Below, in pieces: positions 56,827 to 64,000 of a stretch of DNA of 64,000 nucleotides. Position numbers and translations under genes: made by a program. The notes beneath the pieces are model-generated. The model ran no database searches, had not been told where the DNA came from, and worked only from the letters and a program-made list of their open reading frames with translations. The number at the start of each line of letters is the position of its first letter. Position 1 is the first letter of the stretch. Origin of the DNA: Parafrankia elaeagni. GTDB taxonomy: Bacteria; Actinomycetota; Actinomycetes; Frankiales; Frankiaceae. The stretch spans positions 1 to 64,000 of the forward strand of contig NZ_KB893723.1 of NCBI RefSeq assembly GCF_000374165.1, read 5' to 3'.

Positions 56827-59712
56827 ATGAACGCGGGAACATCTCCGGTGAGGGAACCACCGGAGCGGGCCGGTGCCAGAATTCTCGTCTCCTATGCTGC
56901 CGAGGACAGGGCATGGGCAGAATGGCTCGGGTGGATGCTGGAAGAAGACGGCTTCCTGGTGTTCGTCGCCTGCTGGGACGACCTTCCGGGCACACGTTCC
57001 GTCGGCCTTCTGGACAGCTATCTGCGCAGCGCGGACCGGACGATAGTGCTGTTGTCCGAGGCCTATCTGCGGAATGGCCGGCCGGCTGAATGGCAGACCG
57101 CCTGGGCGGCTGATCCCGACGGCCGGGAGCGGTCGCTCCTGGTGGTCCGGATCGATGGCTGCGAGGATGCCGGCCTGCTCGGGCAGATCGTGCCGATCGA
57201 TCTGTTCGCTGTCGATCGGGACGAGGCGCGACGCCGCCTCCGGGTCGCTGTCCACGGGCGGCGGGGCAGACCGGACCAGTCACCGCCCTTTCCCGGCCGG
57301 GCCGCGCGGGTGGCTGCCGGCAACGGTGATCCGCTCCCGCCAGCGGGCGGAGAGCCGATGTATCCGGGGTCGCGCCACCGGGTGTGGAACGCCCCGCCCC
57401 GGGTCGCGCAGTTCGTCGGACGGGACGATCTTCTGGCGGCTGTCGCGGCGACACTCGGTGCTCCGGCAACCGGTGCTCCGGCAACCGGTGCTCCGGCAAC
57501 CGGCACACCGCGAGCGGTGGCGCTCGTCGGCCTGGGCGGCGTCGGGAAGAGCTCACTGGCGCTGGAGTACGTCTACCGCCACGCGGACGAGTACGACGTC
57601 GTCTGGTGGGTCCCCGCCGAGCCCGCGGAGCTGATCTCCGGCCATCTCGCGACGTTGGGCGAGGCACTCGGTCTTCCTCGTGACGCCGGCCCGGCGGCGA
57701 CGATCGCGGCCCTGGGCCGGGCCGGCCGATGGCTGCTGGTCTTCGACAACGCCGACCGGATCGAGGACGTGGCACCGTTCCGGCCGCCCTGGGACGGTGG
57801 CCACCTCCTCGTGACCTCCCGCCAGCCCGGCTGGGGTTCGGTGGCGGCGACGGTGGATGTCCCGGTCCTGCGGCGGGCCGAGTCGGTGTCGCTGCTCGCC
57901 GGCCGGCTCTCCGGGGCGAGCCCGCACGCCCTGGACCAGATCGCCGAGCTGCTCGGCGATCTGGCGCTGGCCGTCGAGCAGGCCGCGGCGTTCCTCCAGC
58001 ACAGCCGGACGCCCGCGGAGGACTTCGCGGCGCTGCTGCCGCACCGCCTTGAGGACGTCACAGACCTCGGCGAGGTCGCCGACCGGCCCGGGCAGACTGT
58101 GGCCAACCTCTGGGATCTCTCCGTCCGGCGCCTCTCCGCGCGGCGGCCGGGCGCCGTGGAGCTCCTCGAACTGCTGGCCTTCGTCGGTGACGAACCGGTG
58201 CCTCTCGACCTGTTCACCAACGCCCCCGACCGGCTGGGCGACGGTCCGCTCGGCGGCGACGCACGCGATCCGGTCGCCTGGGTGCGGACGGTCGGTGACC
58301 TGGTCGGGCACGGCCTGGCGGATCGTACGAACACGGTGGTGAAGGTGCACCGTCTGGTGCGGGCGACCTCACGGCGCCGCATCGCCGCTGCCCGCCGCCG
58401 TGAGGCGTGCCTGACGACGCTGCTCGGGCTGCTGCGTGCGGCCATCCCGCAGCGGGTCCAGAGCAACCCGGACGCCTGGCCGCGCTGGCGGGCGCTGTTT
58501 CCGCACGTCCAGGCAGCCCTGGACCGGCCGGATGACCAGTTCGCCGCTGCCGGCCGTGCTGATCTCTCCTGGCTGTGCGACCGGGCCGCCGGCTATCTCC
58601 GGGAGCAGGGGTTGCCGGCCGCCGCGCGTCCGTACGCCGAACGGGCCCTCGCGCACGCCGAGGCCCTGTTCGGCCCCACGCACCCGGAGGTCGCCAGCTG
58701 CCTGAACAACAACGCGATGACGCTGCTCGACCTCGGCCGGCCGGCCGAGGCGCTTCCGCTCGCGCGACGGGCGCTGGACATCGCACTGCGGGTGCACGGG
58801 GAGCAGCACAGCGATGTCGCGGTGGCGCTCAACAATCTTGCGGGGGTGCTGCGGGAGCTCGGAGCGCCGCGTCCCGCGCTGGGGCTGCTGCGCCGTGCAC
58901 TGGCGATCGACCGGAGGCTCGGCGGTGACACCGGCCCGGACATCGCGGCCCGGCTGTGTAGCCTGGCGCAGTGCCTGCGCGAACTCGGGCGGTTCGACGA
59001 CGCACTCCCGCTGGCACGGGCAGCCCTGCGGATGGACGAGGATCTACACGGAGCGTTTCACCCGGTCGTGGCGGGCGACCTCGCGGCGCTGGCTGACATC
59101 ACGCAGGACCTGGGCCGGCCGGCCGAGGGGGAACCACTGGCTCGGCGGGCGCTGGCGATCGACGAAGGCGTGTACCACGGTGCTCATCCGATCGTCGCGA
59201 TCAGGCTGAACAGCCTGGCCGGCATACTGCAGGATCTCGGCCGCCTGGACGAGGCCCGGGCGTGGCTGGAGCGTGCGTTGGCCATCGACGAGCGGGTCCA
59301 CGGCGCGGTGCATCCGGCGATCGCGGTCGATCTCAACAACCTGGCGCAGGTTCTGCAGGATCTCGGTCGCCTGGACGAGGCCCGGGCGTGGCTGGAGCGT
59401 GCGTTGGCCATCGACGAGCGGGTCCACGGTGCGGTGCATCCGGCGGTGGCCTCGGATCTCCAGGGGCTGGCGCATGTCCTGCAGGATCTCGGCCGCCTGG
59501 ACGAGGCCCGTCGGCTGCTCGAACGCGCGGTGTCGGTCGACACGGCCGTACACGGCCCGGACCATCCCGTCGTCGCCCGCCGCCTGCGCAATCTGGCGGG
59601 GATCTACCAGGCGCTCGGCTGGGCGGAGACGGGCACGGCCGCGACCGCGCGGGCATCGGCCATTCTGGCCGCCGCGCGCAGGCCGGAGGATCCCACCGCC
59701 CCCGCGCCATGA
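56827..59712 (+). CDS. TIR - NB-ARC - TPR protein (bacterial NLR-like)
   Basis: 961 residues. The N-terminal TIR domain (residues ~18-145) starts RILVSYAAEDRAWAEWLG, with CWDDLPGTRSVGLLDSYL and TIVLLSEAYLR; TIR domains often degrade NAD or signal after infection. A linker with three GAPAT repeats precedes the NB-ARC ATPase: P-loop GLGGVGKSSLALEY (from residue ~235), Walker B RWLLVFDNAD, LLVTSR, and VKVHRLVR at the MHD position. The C-terminus is ~9 kinesin-light-chain-type TPRs. Three 42-residue TPR units near the end (59227, 59353, 59479) are almost identical at DNA level. Domain order suggests an infection or stress sensor. The putative catalytic Glu of the TIR cannot be fixed by eye. Confidence 0.88.
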   Translation: MNAGTSPVREPPERAGARILVSYAAEDRAWAEWLGWMLEEDGFLVFVACWDDLPGTRSVGLLDSYLRSADRTIVLLSEAYLRNGRPAEWQTAWAADPDGRERSLLVVRIDGCEDAGLLGQIVPIDLFAVDRDEARRRLRVAVHGRRGRPDQSPPFPGRAARVAAGNGDPLPPAGGEPMYPGSRHRVWNAPPRVAQFVGRDDLLAAVAATLGAPATGAPATGAPATGTPRAVALVGLGGVGKSSLALEYVYRHADEYDVVWWVPAEPAELISGHLATLGEALGLPRDAGPAATIAALGRAGRWLLVFDNADRIEDVAPFRPPWDGGHLLVTSRQPGWGSVAATVDVPVLRRAESVSLLAGRLSGASPHALDQIAELLGDLALAVEQAAAFLQHSRTPAEDFAALLPHRLEDVTDLGEVADRPGQTVANLWDLSVRRLSARRPGAVELLELLAFVGDEPVPLDLFTNAPDRLGDGPLGGDARDPVAWVRTVGDLVGHGLADRTNTVVKVHRLVRATSRRRIAAARRREACLTTLLGLLRAAIPQRVQSNPDAWPRWRALFPHVQAALDRPDDQFAAAGRADLSWLCDRAAGYLREQGLPAAARPYAERALAHAEALFGPTHPEVASCLNNNAMTLLDLGRPAEALPLARRALDIALRVHGEQHSDVAVALNNLAGVLRELGAPRPALGLLRRALAIDRRLGGDTGPDIAARLCSLAQCLRELGRFDDALPLARAALRMDEDLHGAFHPVVAGDLAALADITQDLGRPAEGEPLARRALAIDEGVYHGAHPIVAIRLNSLAGILQDLGRLDEARAWLERALAIDERVHGAVHPAIAVDLNNLAQVLQDLGRLDEARAWLERALAIDERVHGAVHPAVASDLQGLAHVLQDLGRLDEARRLLERAVSVDTAVHGPDHPVVARRLRNLAGIYQALGWAETGTAATARASAILAAARRPEDPTAPAP
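57457..57501 (+). repeat. Three 15-bp tandem repeats in the TIR-NB-ARC linker
   Basis: ggtgctccggcaacc three times in register, encoding GAPAT units. They lengthen the linker before the P-loop. Confidence 0.9.
59227..59604 (+). repeat. 126-bp TPR-coding repeats, three units
   Basis: Units begin at 59227, 59353 and 59479 with ctgcaggatctcgg. The first two are nearly identical over about 80 bases, pointing to a recent duplication or gene conversion. Confidence 0.88.
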
Positions 59713-59727
59713 CGTCCTTCACCGGTC

Positions 59728-60468
59728 TCACGCCGGTCGGGCGGTGGCGGACGTGCCGCGGGCTTCCACCATGGTGACGAGCCGCGCGGCAGCGGCCCGA
59801 GCCAGCGCGTCGACGGCCTGGTCGGACGGGCGTTGGCCGGCGGCGACGGTGAGAACCACCAGATAGTCGTCCACCCGGACGATGACGAACTGGTTGTGGA
59901 TGGAAAGAACCCCGTCGTCGTAGGTCACCGTCGCCGCCCAGCTCTCGGAACCGAGCCCCGGCGGCGTCCGGGCCGTCACGGTCTCCTCCGCGGGCGGCTG
60001 GGCCGTCGTGATGGTGAACCGTGTGCATGAGGTGAGGGTGTCGACCACCTCGTGGAACCGTTGCCGGGCACCGCCCGGCGGATACGCGCGAAGTACCTGT
60101 TGAATCCACGGGCCGGTGATGTCGTCCTGGACGAAGAACGCCCGAGCCTGACTGGCCCGGGGATCGGCTGGCCGGTCGAGCTCCAGTTCGTTCAGGGTGC
60201 GGGCGCACGCGGGCGGCTCGGAGACCGCGTCGGTCGGGTCACTCGGCTCGCTCCGCCGGAACCCGGCCGGGACGTCGGCCAGCTGGAGGAGCCCGGAACG
60301 GAGCACGGACACCGGCGTTGCTCCTGCACCCAGGCCGGCGACGTCACCGCCGGTCGCCCTTGCCGGCCCGTCCGGGCCCTGGGCGCACGCCCCCGCCACA
60401 GCACTGACCAGCAGGGCCAGGACGGCCAGAAGCAGAGACCTGCACCAGGGCCGACGTCGCCCCATCAT
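59728..60468 (-). CDS. Lipoprotein, last gene of the M48 operon
   Basis: 246 residues. Signal peptide and lipobox SLLLAVLALLVSAVAGAC. Mature part: SGLLQLADVPAGFRRSEP, ARAFFVQDDITGPWIQQVLRAYP, CTRFTITTAQPP, IVRVDDYLVVLTVAAGQRPSD. The order resembles extracellular sensor-like lipoproteins of actinobacteria (PknH-sensor-like layout), without certainty. ATG 60468 overlaps the M48 stop. Ends 15 bases from the convergent TIR-NB-ARC stop. Confidence 0.78.
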   Translation of the reverse strand: MMGRRRPWCRSLLLAVLALLVSAVAGACAQGPDGPARATGGDVAGLGAGATPVSVLRSGLLQLADVPAGFRRSEPSDPTDAVSEPPACARTLNELELDRPADPRASQARAFFVQDDITGPWIQQVLRAYPPGGARQRFHEVVDTLTSCTRFTITTAQPPAEETVTARTPPGLGSESWAATVTYDDGVLSIHNQFVIVRVDDYLVVLTVAAGQRPSDQAVDALARAAAARLVTMVEARGTSATARPA

Positions 60469-62849
60469 GGTCCTCCTGACCGCGGTCCGACCGGCAGCGG
60501 CCCGATTCCGACCGGCCTGCCGTAGCGCCGCTCCACGTCGCACAGGCGCAGCAGCGCGAGCGAGGTCCCGGCCAGCCCGGAGAGATCCACCTCGCCGAGA
60601 TAGGCGGCGCCGATCACGCGCATCGCCGGGTCGTCGGTACGGGCGAGATGGCTTCCGAGCGCGAGGCGGACCTGGCGGTCTCCCAGGGCGTCGATGACGG
60701 GCCGGCCGTTCGTCGCGCCCAGCCAGGCGCAGACGAAGAACCCCTGGCTGCTCGGCGGCAGCGCGAGCGGATCCTGGACGGCGCGCTGCCCGGACAGCCC
60801 GGACATCCCGGACACTCCGGACATGGGCCTGGGCGCGGCCGGGGCGGCAGCGAAGGGGCACAGGACGGCCGACGCCAGAAGACCAGCGGCCACAGCGGCT
60901 GCGGCGACCGCGGCCCAGGCCCGCCGGAGGCGACGTTCGCCACCGGCGGTAGCTGCCACCGGGACGGCCAGGGCGAGAACGATCGTCGCGACGACCAGAC
61001 CACGTGGCAGCGGCCGCTGGACCCACCACGCGAGACTCGACGTCGTCCAGCCGGACGAGAGCGCGTGGAGGCTGTGGAACCACAGCGCCAGGGGGAGAGC
61101 CAGAACGAGAGCGCCGACAGCGACGAACAGCATCGTCGGTGCCTCCTGCCGCAGGTCAGGAGGGCTCCAGGCCGGGTGGCCACCCGCCTCGTCCGCGCGG
61201 ACCGTCATGCGCCTGCCCAGTGCGTCAGCCACGGCGACGATCCACGCCGTGACGACCACACACCCGCCGATGGTGACGCCGGCCTGGAGCAGTGCCGTTC
61301 CCGGCGAGACCTCGCCGAGGGTCGTCGAGCCGAACCAGGTACTCGCCGTGCTGATCACCGCCGGCCAGTCACCGGCGGCGCGAGGTGACAGCTCGTTGCC
61401 CACGACCAGCCCGGTGCCGAGAGCAACACCGGCGCTGACCGTCCGCGGTGCCCACACCCGTGCGCGCCGGCGCGCACGCAGCGGCGTCGCGTGCTGTGCC
61501 GTCGCGTGCTGTGCCAGCGCGTGCTGTGCGTACCAGGCCTGGCGGGACCGCCAGGCGGCCAGGCCGACGACCCCGGTCACCGGCAGCCCGACCAGCAGGC
61601 CGGTCAACCAGGACGACAGCATGGGGTGGCCGACGACGAGCCCGCCGATCGCCCGCTGGACCTCGGCGAACCCGAGTCCCGCGGCCAGCCCGACCCCCGC
61701 GGTCTCACCCGGGTGGAAGGTCATGACCCGCTCCGGGTGGAGCACTGCCTTTCGGCGGTTCTCCATGGTGGGATGCCGGGACAGCACCCTCGGGTGCCGC
61801 GACAGCCAGCCAGCCCGCGTGCCGGCCCGGCCCCGGAACGGGCCCAGCGGCCGGTCGTCCGGGTCGGCGAGCGTGTCGACCAGGTCGGCCCGCCCCTGGA
61901 CGTCGGCCGCGGCCCGCAGGTCGGCGTCGACCTCGCGCGCCCGCAGGTACCCCGCGAACGCCGCATGGACCAGGAAGGCGACCGCGGTCAGGCGCAGGGC
62001 GACAGTCACACTCGGCGGCCCGGCCAGCCAGCCGCGTCCGGCCCAGCCGGCGGCCGCCAGCGCGAACTCCGCCACGGTCAGCGCCGCGAATCCGTACCAC
62101 GCCGACATCGCGAGGTAGGTGCGGTCGACATCCCGGTTGCGTAGATGGCCCAGCTCATGCCGGACGACGGCGCGGAGAGCCCGCTGGCGCGACGCGTCGC
62201 CGCCCTCCCGGCAGGTATCGCCGCCGACCGGTGACATGCCGGGGACGACCAGCTCGGAGCCAAGAGCGATGCGGTAGGAACCGCGCCGGCCGAACGTCCA
62301 CCCATCGTCCGCGTGGATATCGGGGACGAAGAGGAACGACGGCCGCCGCCGCGGCGGAAGGCCGGATTCGGCGACCAGACGTTTCAGCTCCGGGCCTGCC
62401 CCCGCCGATTCCGGCAGCGGAACGAGCCCGTTTCTCGCGGCGATCAGAAGGGGGGCGAGGAGCCACCCCAGAGTGGCGGTCGCCATGAGGGCCGCGGGGC
62501 CCAACAGGGTGACCACCGACTGCCAGCGCACAACGCTGTCCAGGCAGGCGTTGAAACCCGCGACCGCGGTGATGGCGGAATCGGGGCCGACCGTGAGCCG
62601 GTCGAGACAGCCGCGGTTCCTCGCCGGCCAGCTGTTCTGCCCGAGCACGAACACCCAGTACGAGGCGAACATGGACCCGGCCGCAAGACTGAGCACCAGG
62701 AGAACCAGCCGCGACGTGGACGGATGAGGCAGCAGAAAAGGATCGAAGCGGTACCGATGCCCGCCAGACTCGGTGGCGGTGGCGGTGGTCTGGACGTCGG
62801 CGAGGTCTGGGCCGGTGGAACGGTTGTCGCGGCCGGACGCCGTCCTCAT
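60465..62849 (-). CDS. Polytopic M48-family metalloprotease
   Basis: 794 residues. Several N-terminal helices (RLVLLVLSLAAGSMFASYWVF), then the zinc motif VVRHELGHLRNRDVD (residue ~230), a later metal Glu in LRAREVDADLRAA, and a helix-rich C-terminal half. M48 proteases (HtpX/Ste24 type) act on misfolded membrane proteins. The C-terminal ~90 residues form a soluble segment of unknown role. ATG 62849 overlaps the previous stop; the Gln/His repeat (YAQHALAQHATAQHA, about 61490-61530) is unusual. Confidence 0.85.
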   Translation of the reverse strand: MRTASGRDNRSTGPDLADVQTTATATESGGHRYRFDPFLLPHPSTSRLVLLVLSLAAGSMFASYWVFVLGQNSWPARNRGCLDRLTVGPDSAITAVAGFNACLDSVVRWQSVVTLLGPAALMATATLGWLLAPLLIAARNGLVPLPESAGAGPELKRLVAESGLPPRRRPSFLFVPDIHADDGWTFGRRGSYRIALGSELVVPGMSPVGGDTCREGGDASRQRALRAVVRHELGHLRNRDVDRTYLAMSAWYGFAALTVAEFALAAAGWAGRGWLAGPPSVTVALRLTAVAFLVHAAFAGYLRAREVDADLRAAADVQGRADLVDTLADPDDRPLGPFRGRAGTRAGWLSRHPRVLSRHPTMENRRKAVLHPERVMTFHPGETAGVGLAAGLGFAEVQRAIGGLVVGHPMLSSWLTGLLVGLPVTGVVGLAAWRSRQAWYAQHALAQHATAQHATPLRARRRARVWAPRTVSAGVALGTGLVVGNELSPRAAGDWPAVISTASTWFGSTTLGEVSPGTALLQAGVTIGGCVVVTAWIVAVADALGRRMTVRADEAGGHPAWSPPDLRQEAPTMLFVAVGALVLALPLALWFHSLHALSSGWTTSSLAWWVQRPLPRGLVVATIVLALAVPVAATAGGERRLRRAWAAVAAAAVAAGLLASAVLCPFAAAPAAPRPMSGVSGMSGLSGQRAVQDPLALPPSSQGFFVCAWLGATNGRPVIDALGDRQVRLALGSHLARTDDPAMRVIGAAYLGEVDLSGLAGTSLALLRLCDVERRYGRPVGIGPLPVGPRSGGP

Positions 62850-63328
62850 GGCCCGGGGTGCTCGCCACTGTCGCCCAGCCAGTGTCGTTCGATCGCCGCC
62901 ACCAGTCTGTCGAGCTGTTCCGGCTCGATCCCGATCGCCGCTGCCTTCTCCCACACTGCCGTGATGTAGTCCTGCCGCCGCTCCGGGGGGACGTCCGGCA
63001 CCTGGGGTTCCGGACTTCCGCGCCGCCCGAGCCGCCACCGGCTCCGGCCGGAGTGCCGTGGCCCGCCCGAGCGCTGTCCGTCCTCATCCTCCTTCTCCGC
63101 GGTCTCCAGGAGGACGGAACCCACCGTCATGAGCACCAGATAGGTCCAGCTGTGGCCACGGGTGCGGATTCCGGCGCCGAGCACCCGGTCACGGGTCCGT
63201 CGCTTCGCCGGCGCCCCCCGGTACACATCCCACACCTCCGGGAGGAAGGGAGTCTCGCCGGGCGCGAGATCGGTCAGAATATCGACGATGACGTCATAAC
63301 AGGTTCGCGACGCGTCCGGATCTGCCAC
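62846..63328 (-). CDS. Hypothetical protein, first gene of the M48 operon
   Basis: 160 residues from GTG 63328. It starts with MADPDASRTCYDVIVDILTD and has one weakly hydrophobic segment, SWTYLVLMTVGSVLLET. A charged Arg/Gly/Asp linker and a C-terminal helix (YITAVWEKAAAIGIEPEQLD) follow. No domain recognised. It is coupled to the M48 gene by ATGA overlap, so it probably acts with it. Confidence 0.65.
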   Translation of the reverse strand: MADPDASRTCYDVIVDILTDLAPGETPFLPEVWDVYRGAPAKRRTRDRVLGAGIRTRGHSWTYLVLMTVGSVLLETAEKEDEDGQRSGGPRHSGRSRWRLGRRGSPEPQVPDVPPERRQDYITAVWEKAAAIGIEPEQLDRLVAAIERHWLGDSGEHPGP

Positions 63329-63637
63329 AGGCCCCCCGTCCAGAATCCTGGCATCGAGGGGTGCGAATATCCCGTCACCTGTGAGTGGCGCAGCTGATCA
63401 GGCAGTGTCAGGAGTTGTTCACCAGAGATTATCGCTGTGCCCTCGAGGCTTCCGGGCCAGATCATACGTCATTCCGGAAGGCCCGGTGGACAGGGCTTCC
63501 GGGCGGTGCGGTGCCACAATTCCTGGCCGCGGCCAGGAAATTTTGGCAATAAGCAAGATCGGTGATGCCTCGGAGTGCCGCCGTGTCTGCCGTCTGTAGA
63601 GACCAGCGGAGTGCCTGAGGATGGGAGATGGCGCCGG
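63329..63637. other. Intergenic region with a 20-bp palindrome
   Basis: About 300 bases between the aldo/keto reductase stop and the start of the M48 operon, both on the minus strand. ttcctggccgcggccaggaa (63520-63539) is a perfect palindrome followed by attttgg. It may be the reductase's terminator or an operator. No gene seen. Confidence 0.5.
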
Positions 63638-64000
63638 TCAGGCGACCGGGACGAAGGTTCGGAAGGATGCGGCGTCGCCGCCGAGGGTCACCGGGCGCTG
63701 CTCGGCGGCGACCTCGTGCGGCTGGCCGAGGGCGACCTGGCTGACCTCGGCCAGCCGCTCGTACTGCTTCTCGTCGAGGTGGACGTCCAGCGCACCGAGG
63801 TAGTCCTCCAGCTGCGCGACGGTGCGTGGGCCGATCACCGGCACCAGCGCGGTCGAGGCCCGATCGGCGTGGGCACGCAGCCAGGCGGTCGCGACCTGCC
63901 CGGGTGAGGCGTCGAGCTCGGCGGCGGTCTCGAGTACCGCGTCGAGGACGGCGGTCTTGTGGGCACTGTCCTCGGTGTGGATGACCCGGCCGAGGTCGGT
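63638..64000 (-). CDS. Aldo/keto reductase, C-terminal part
   Basis: Frame open to the right edge, so the 5' part is missing. VATAWLRAHADRASTALVPVIGPRTVAQLEDYLGALDV is the usual aldo/keto reductase C-terminal half, where GPRT binds the NADPH phosphate. The protein ends SFRTFVPVA. The catalytic Tyr and Lys lie outside the window. Confidence 0.88.
   Translation of the reverse strand, partial: TDLGRVIHTEDSAHKTAVLDAVLETAAELDASPGQVATAWLRAHADRASTALVPVIGPRTVAQLEDYLGALDVHLDEKQYERLAEVSQVALGQPHEVAAEQRPVTLGGDAASFRTFVPVA

Noticed and set aside
1-64000. tRNA, rRNA, CRISPR array or complete insertion sequence
   Set aside because: No cloverleaf, rRNA core, regularly spaced repeats or transposase with terminal repeats was recognised by reading; a covariance-model scan would be needed to exclude a tRNA fully.

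Overview
This window looks like a chromosomal segment of a very GC-rich actinobacterium. The signs are the strong third-position G/C bias, many GTG/TTG starts, GGAGG-type ribosome sites, and long runs of genes joined by ATGA/GTGA overlaps. The [NiFe]-hydrogenase cluster with DUF5947/DUF6084 companions, the c-di-AMP riboswitch on a lytic transglycosylase, the DUF2510 and DUF5134 proteins and the UBP-type zinc finger all fit. Frankia or a relative is my best guess, from gene content only. No rRNA, tRNA, CRISPR array or complete insertion sequence was seen.

Layout. 1-4.5 kb: tail of a possible transposase, a divergent PRPP synthetase, an MDR oxidoreductase, and a YihY/BrkB membrane protein fused to a nitroreductase. 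4.5-18 kb: hydrogenase locus. hypF (forward, with an apparent frameshift) faces a minus-strand operon that runs from a HypC-like chaperone through the small and large subunits, four accessory genes, a maturation protease, a 34-residue peptide, then hypC-hypD-hypE-hypA-hypB. The subunit motifs point to the group 1h (high-affinity, oxygen-tolerant) class. 18-31 kb: a sirtuin coupled to a GNAT acetyltransferase, a UBP zinc finger, a GlsB-like protein, an orphan 2-oxoacid dehydrogenase E1 alpha with enoyl-CoA hydratase and aldehyde dehydrogenase, a degenerate two-component pair beside an intact NarL-type regulator, and small membrane or secreted proteins.

31-42 kb: two riboswitches (c-di-AMP before a lytic transglycosylase, ZTP before glyA). 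A Cys-ending leader peptide, apparently on a leaderless transcript, precedes a peptide-type ABC transporter operon ending in a flavin-dependent monooxygenase. This suggests a sulfur-scavenging operon controlled by cysteine supply. 42-49 kb: a TerD-DUF2510-HNH multidomain protein, a Uma2-family protein, DUF899, an MFS exporter with a damaged 5' end, a previously unannotated 57-residue peptide with a lasso-type leader and a Gly/Trp-rich tail, and a cytochrome P450. The exporter, peptide and P450 form a candidate RiPP-like locus.

49-64 kb: Excalibur and PQQ-propeller envelope proteins; an NrtR-type Nudix regulator divergent from an SPFH/NAD-kinase-like pair with two identical palindromic operators between them; a TIR-NB-ARC-TPR (NLR-like) protein; a three-gene operon (unknown protein, M48 protease, lipoprotein); and a partial aldo/keto reductase.

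Two themes recur. Short in-frame tandem repeats, mostly of 9 or 15 bp, are inserted in many coding regions. Two genes (hypF and the MFS gene) carry apparent frameshifts that need checking against raw reads before biology is inferred.
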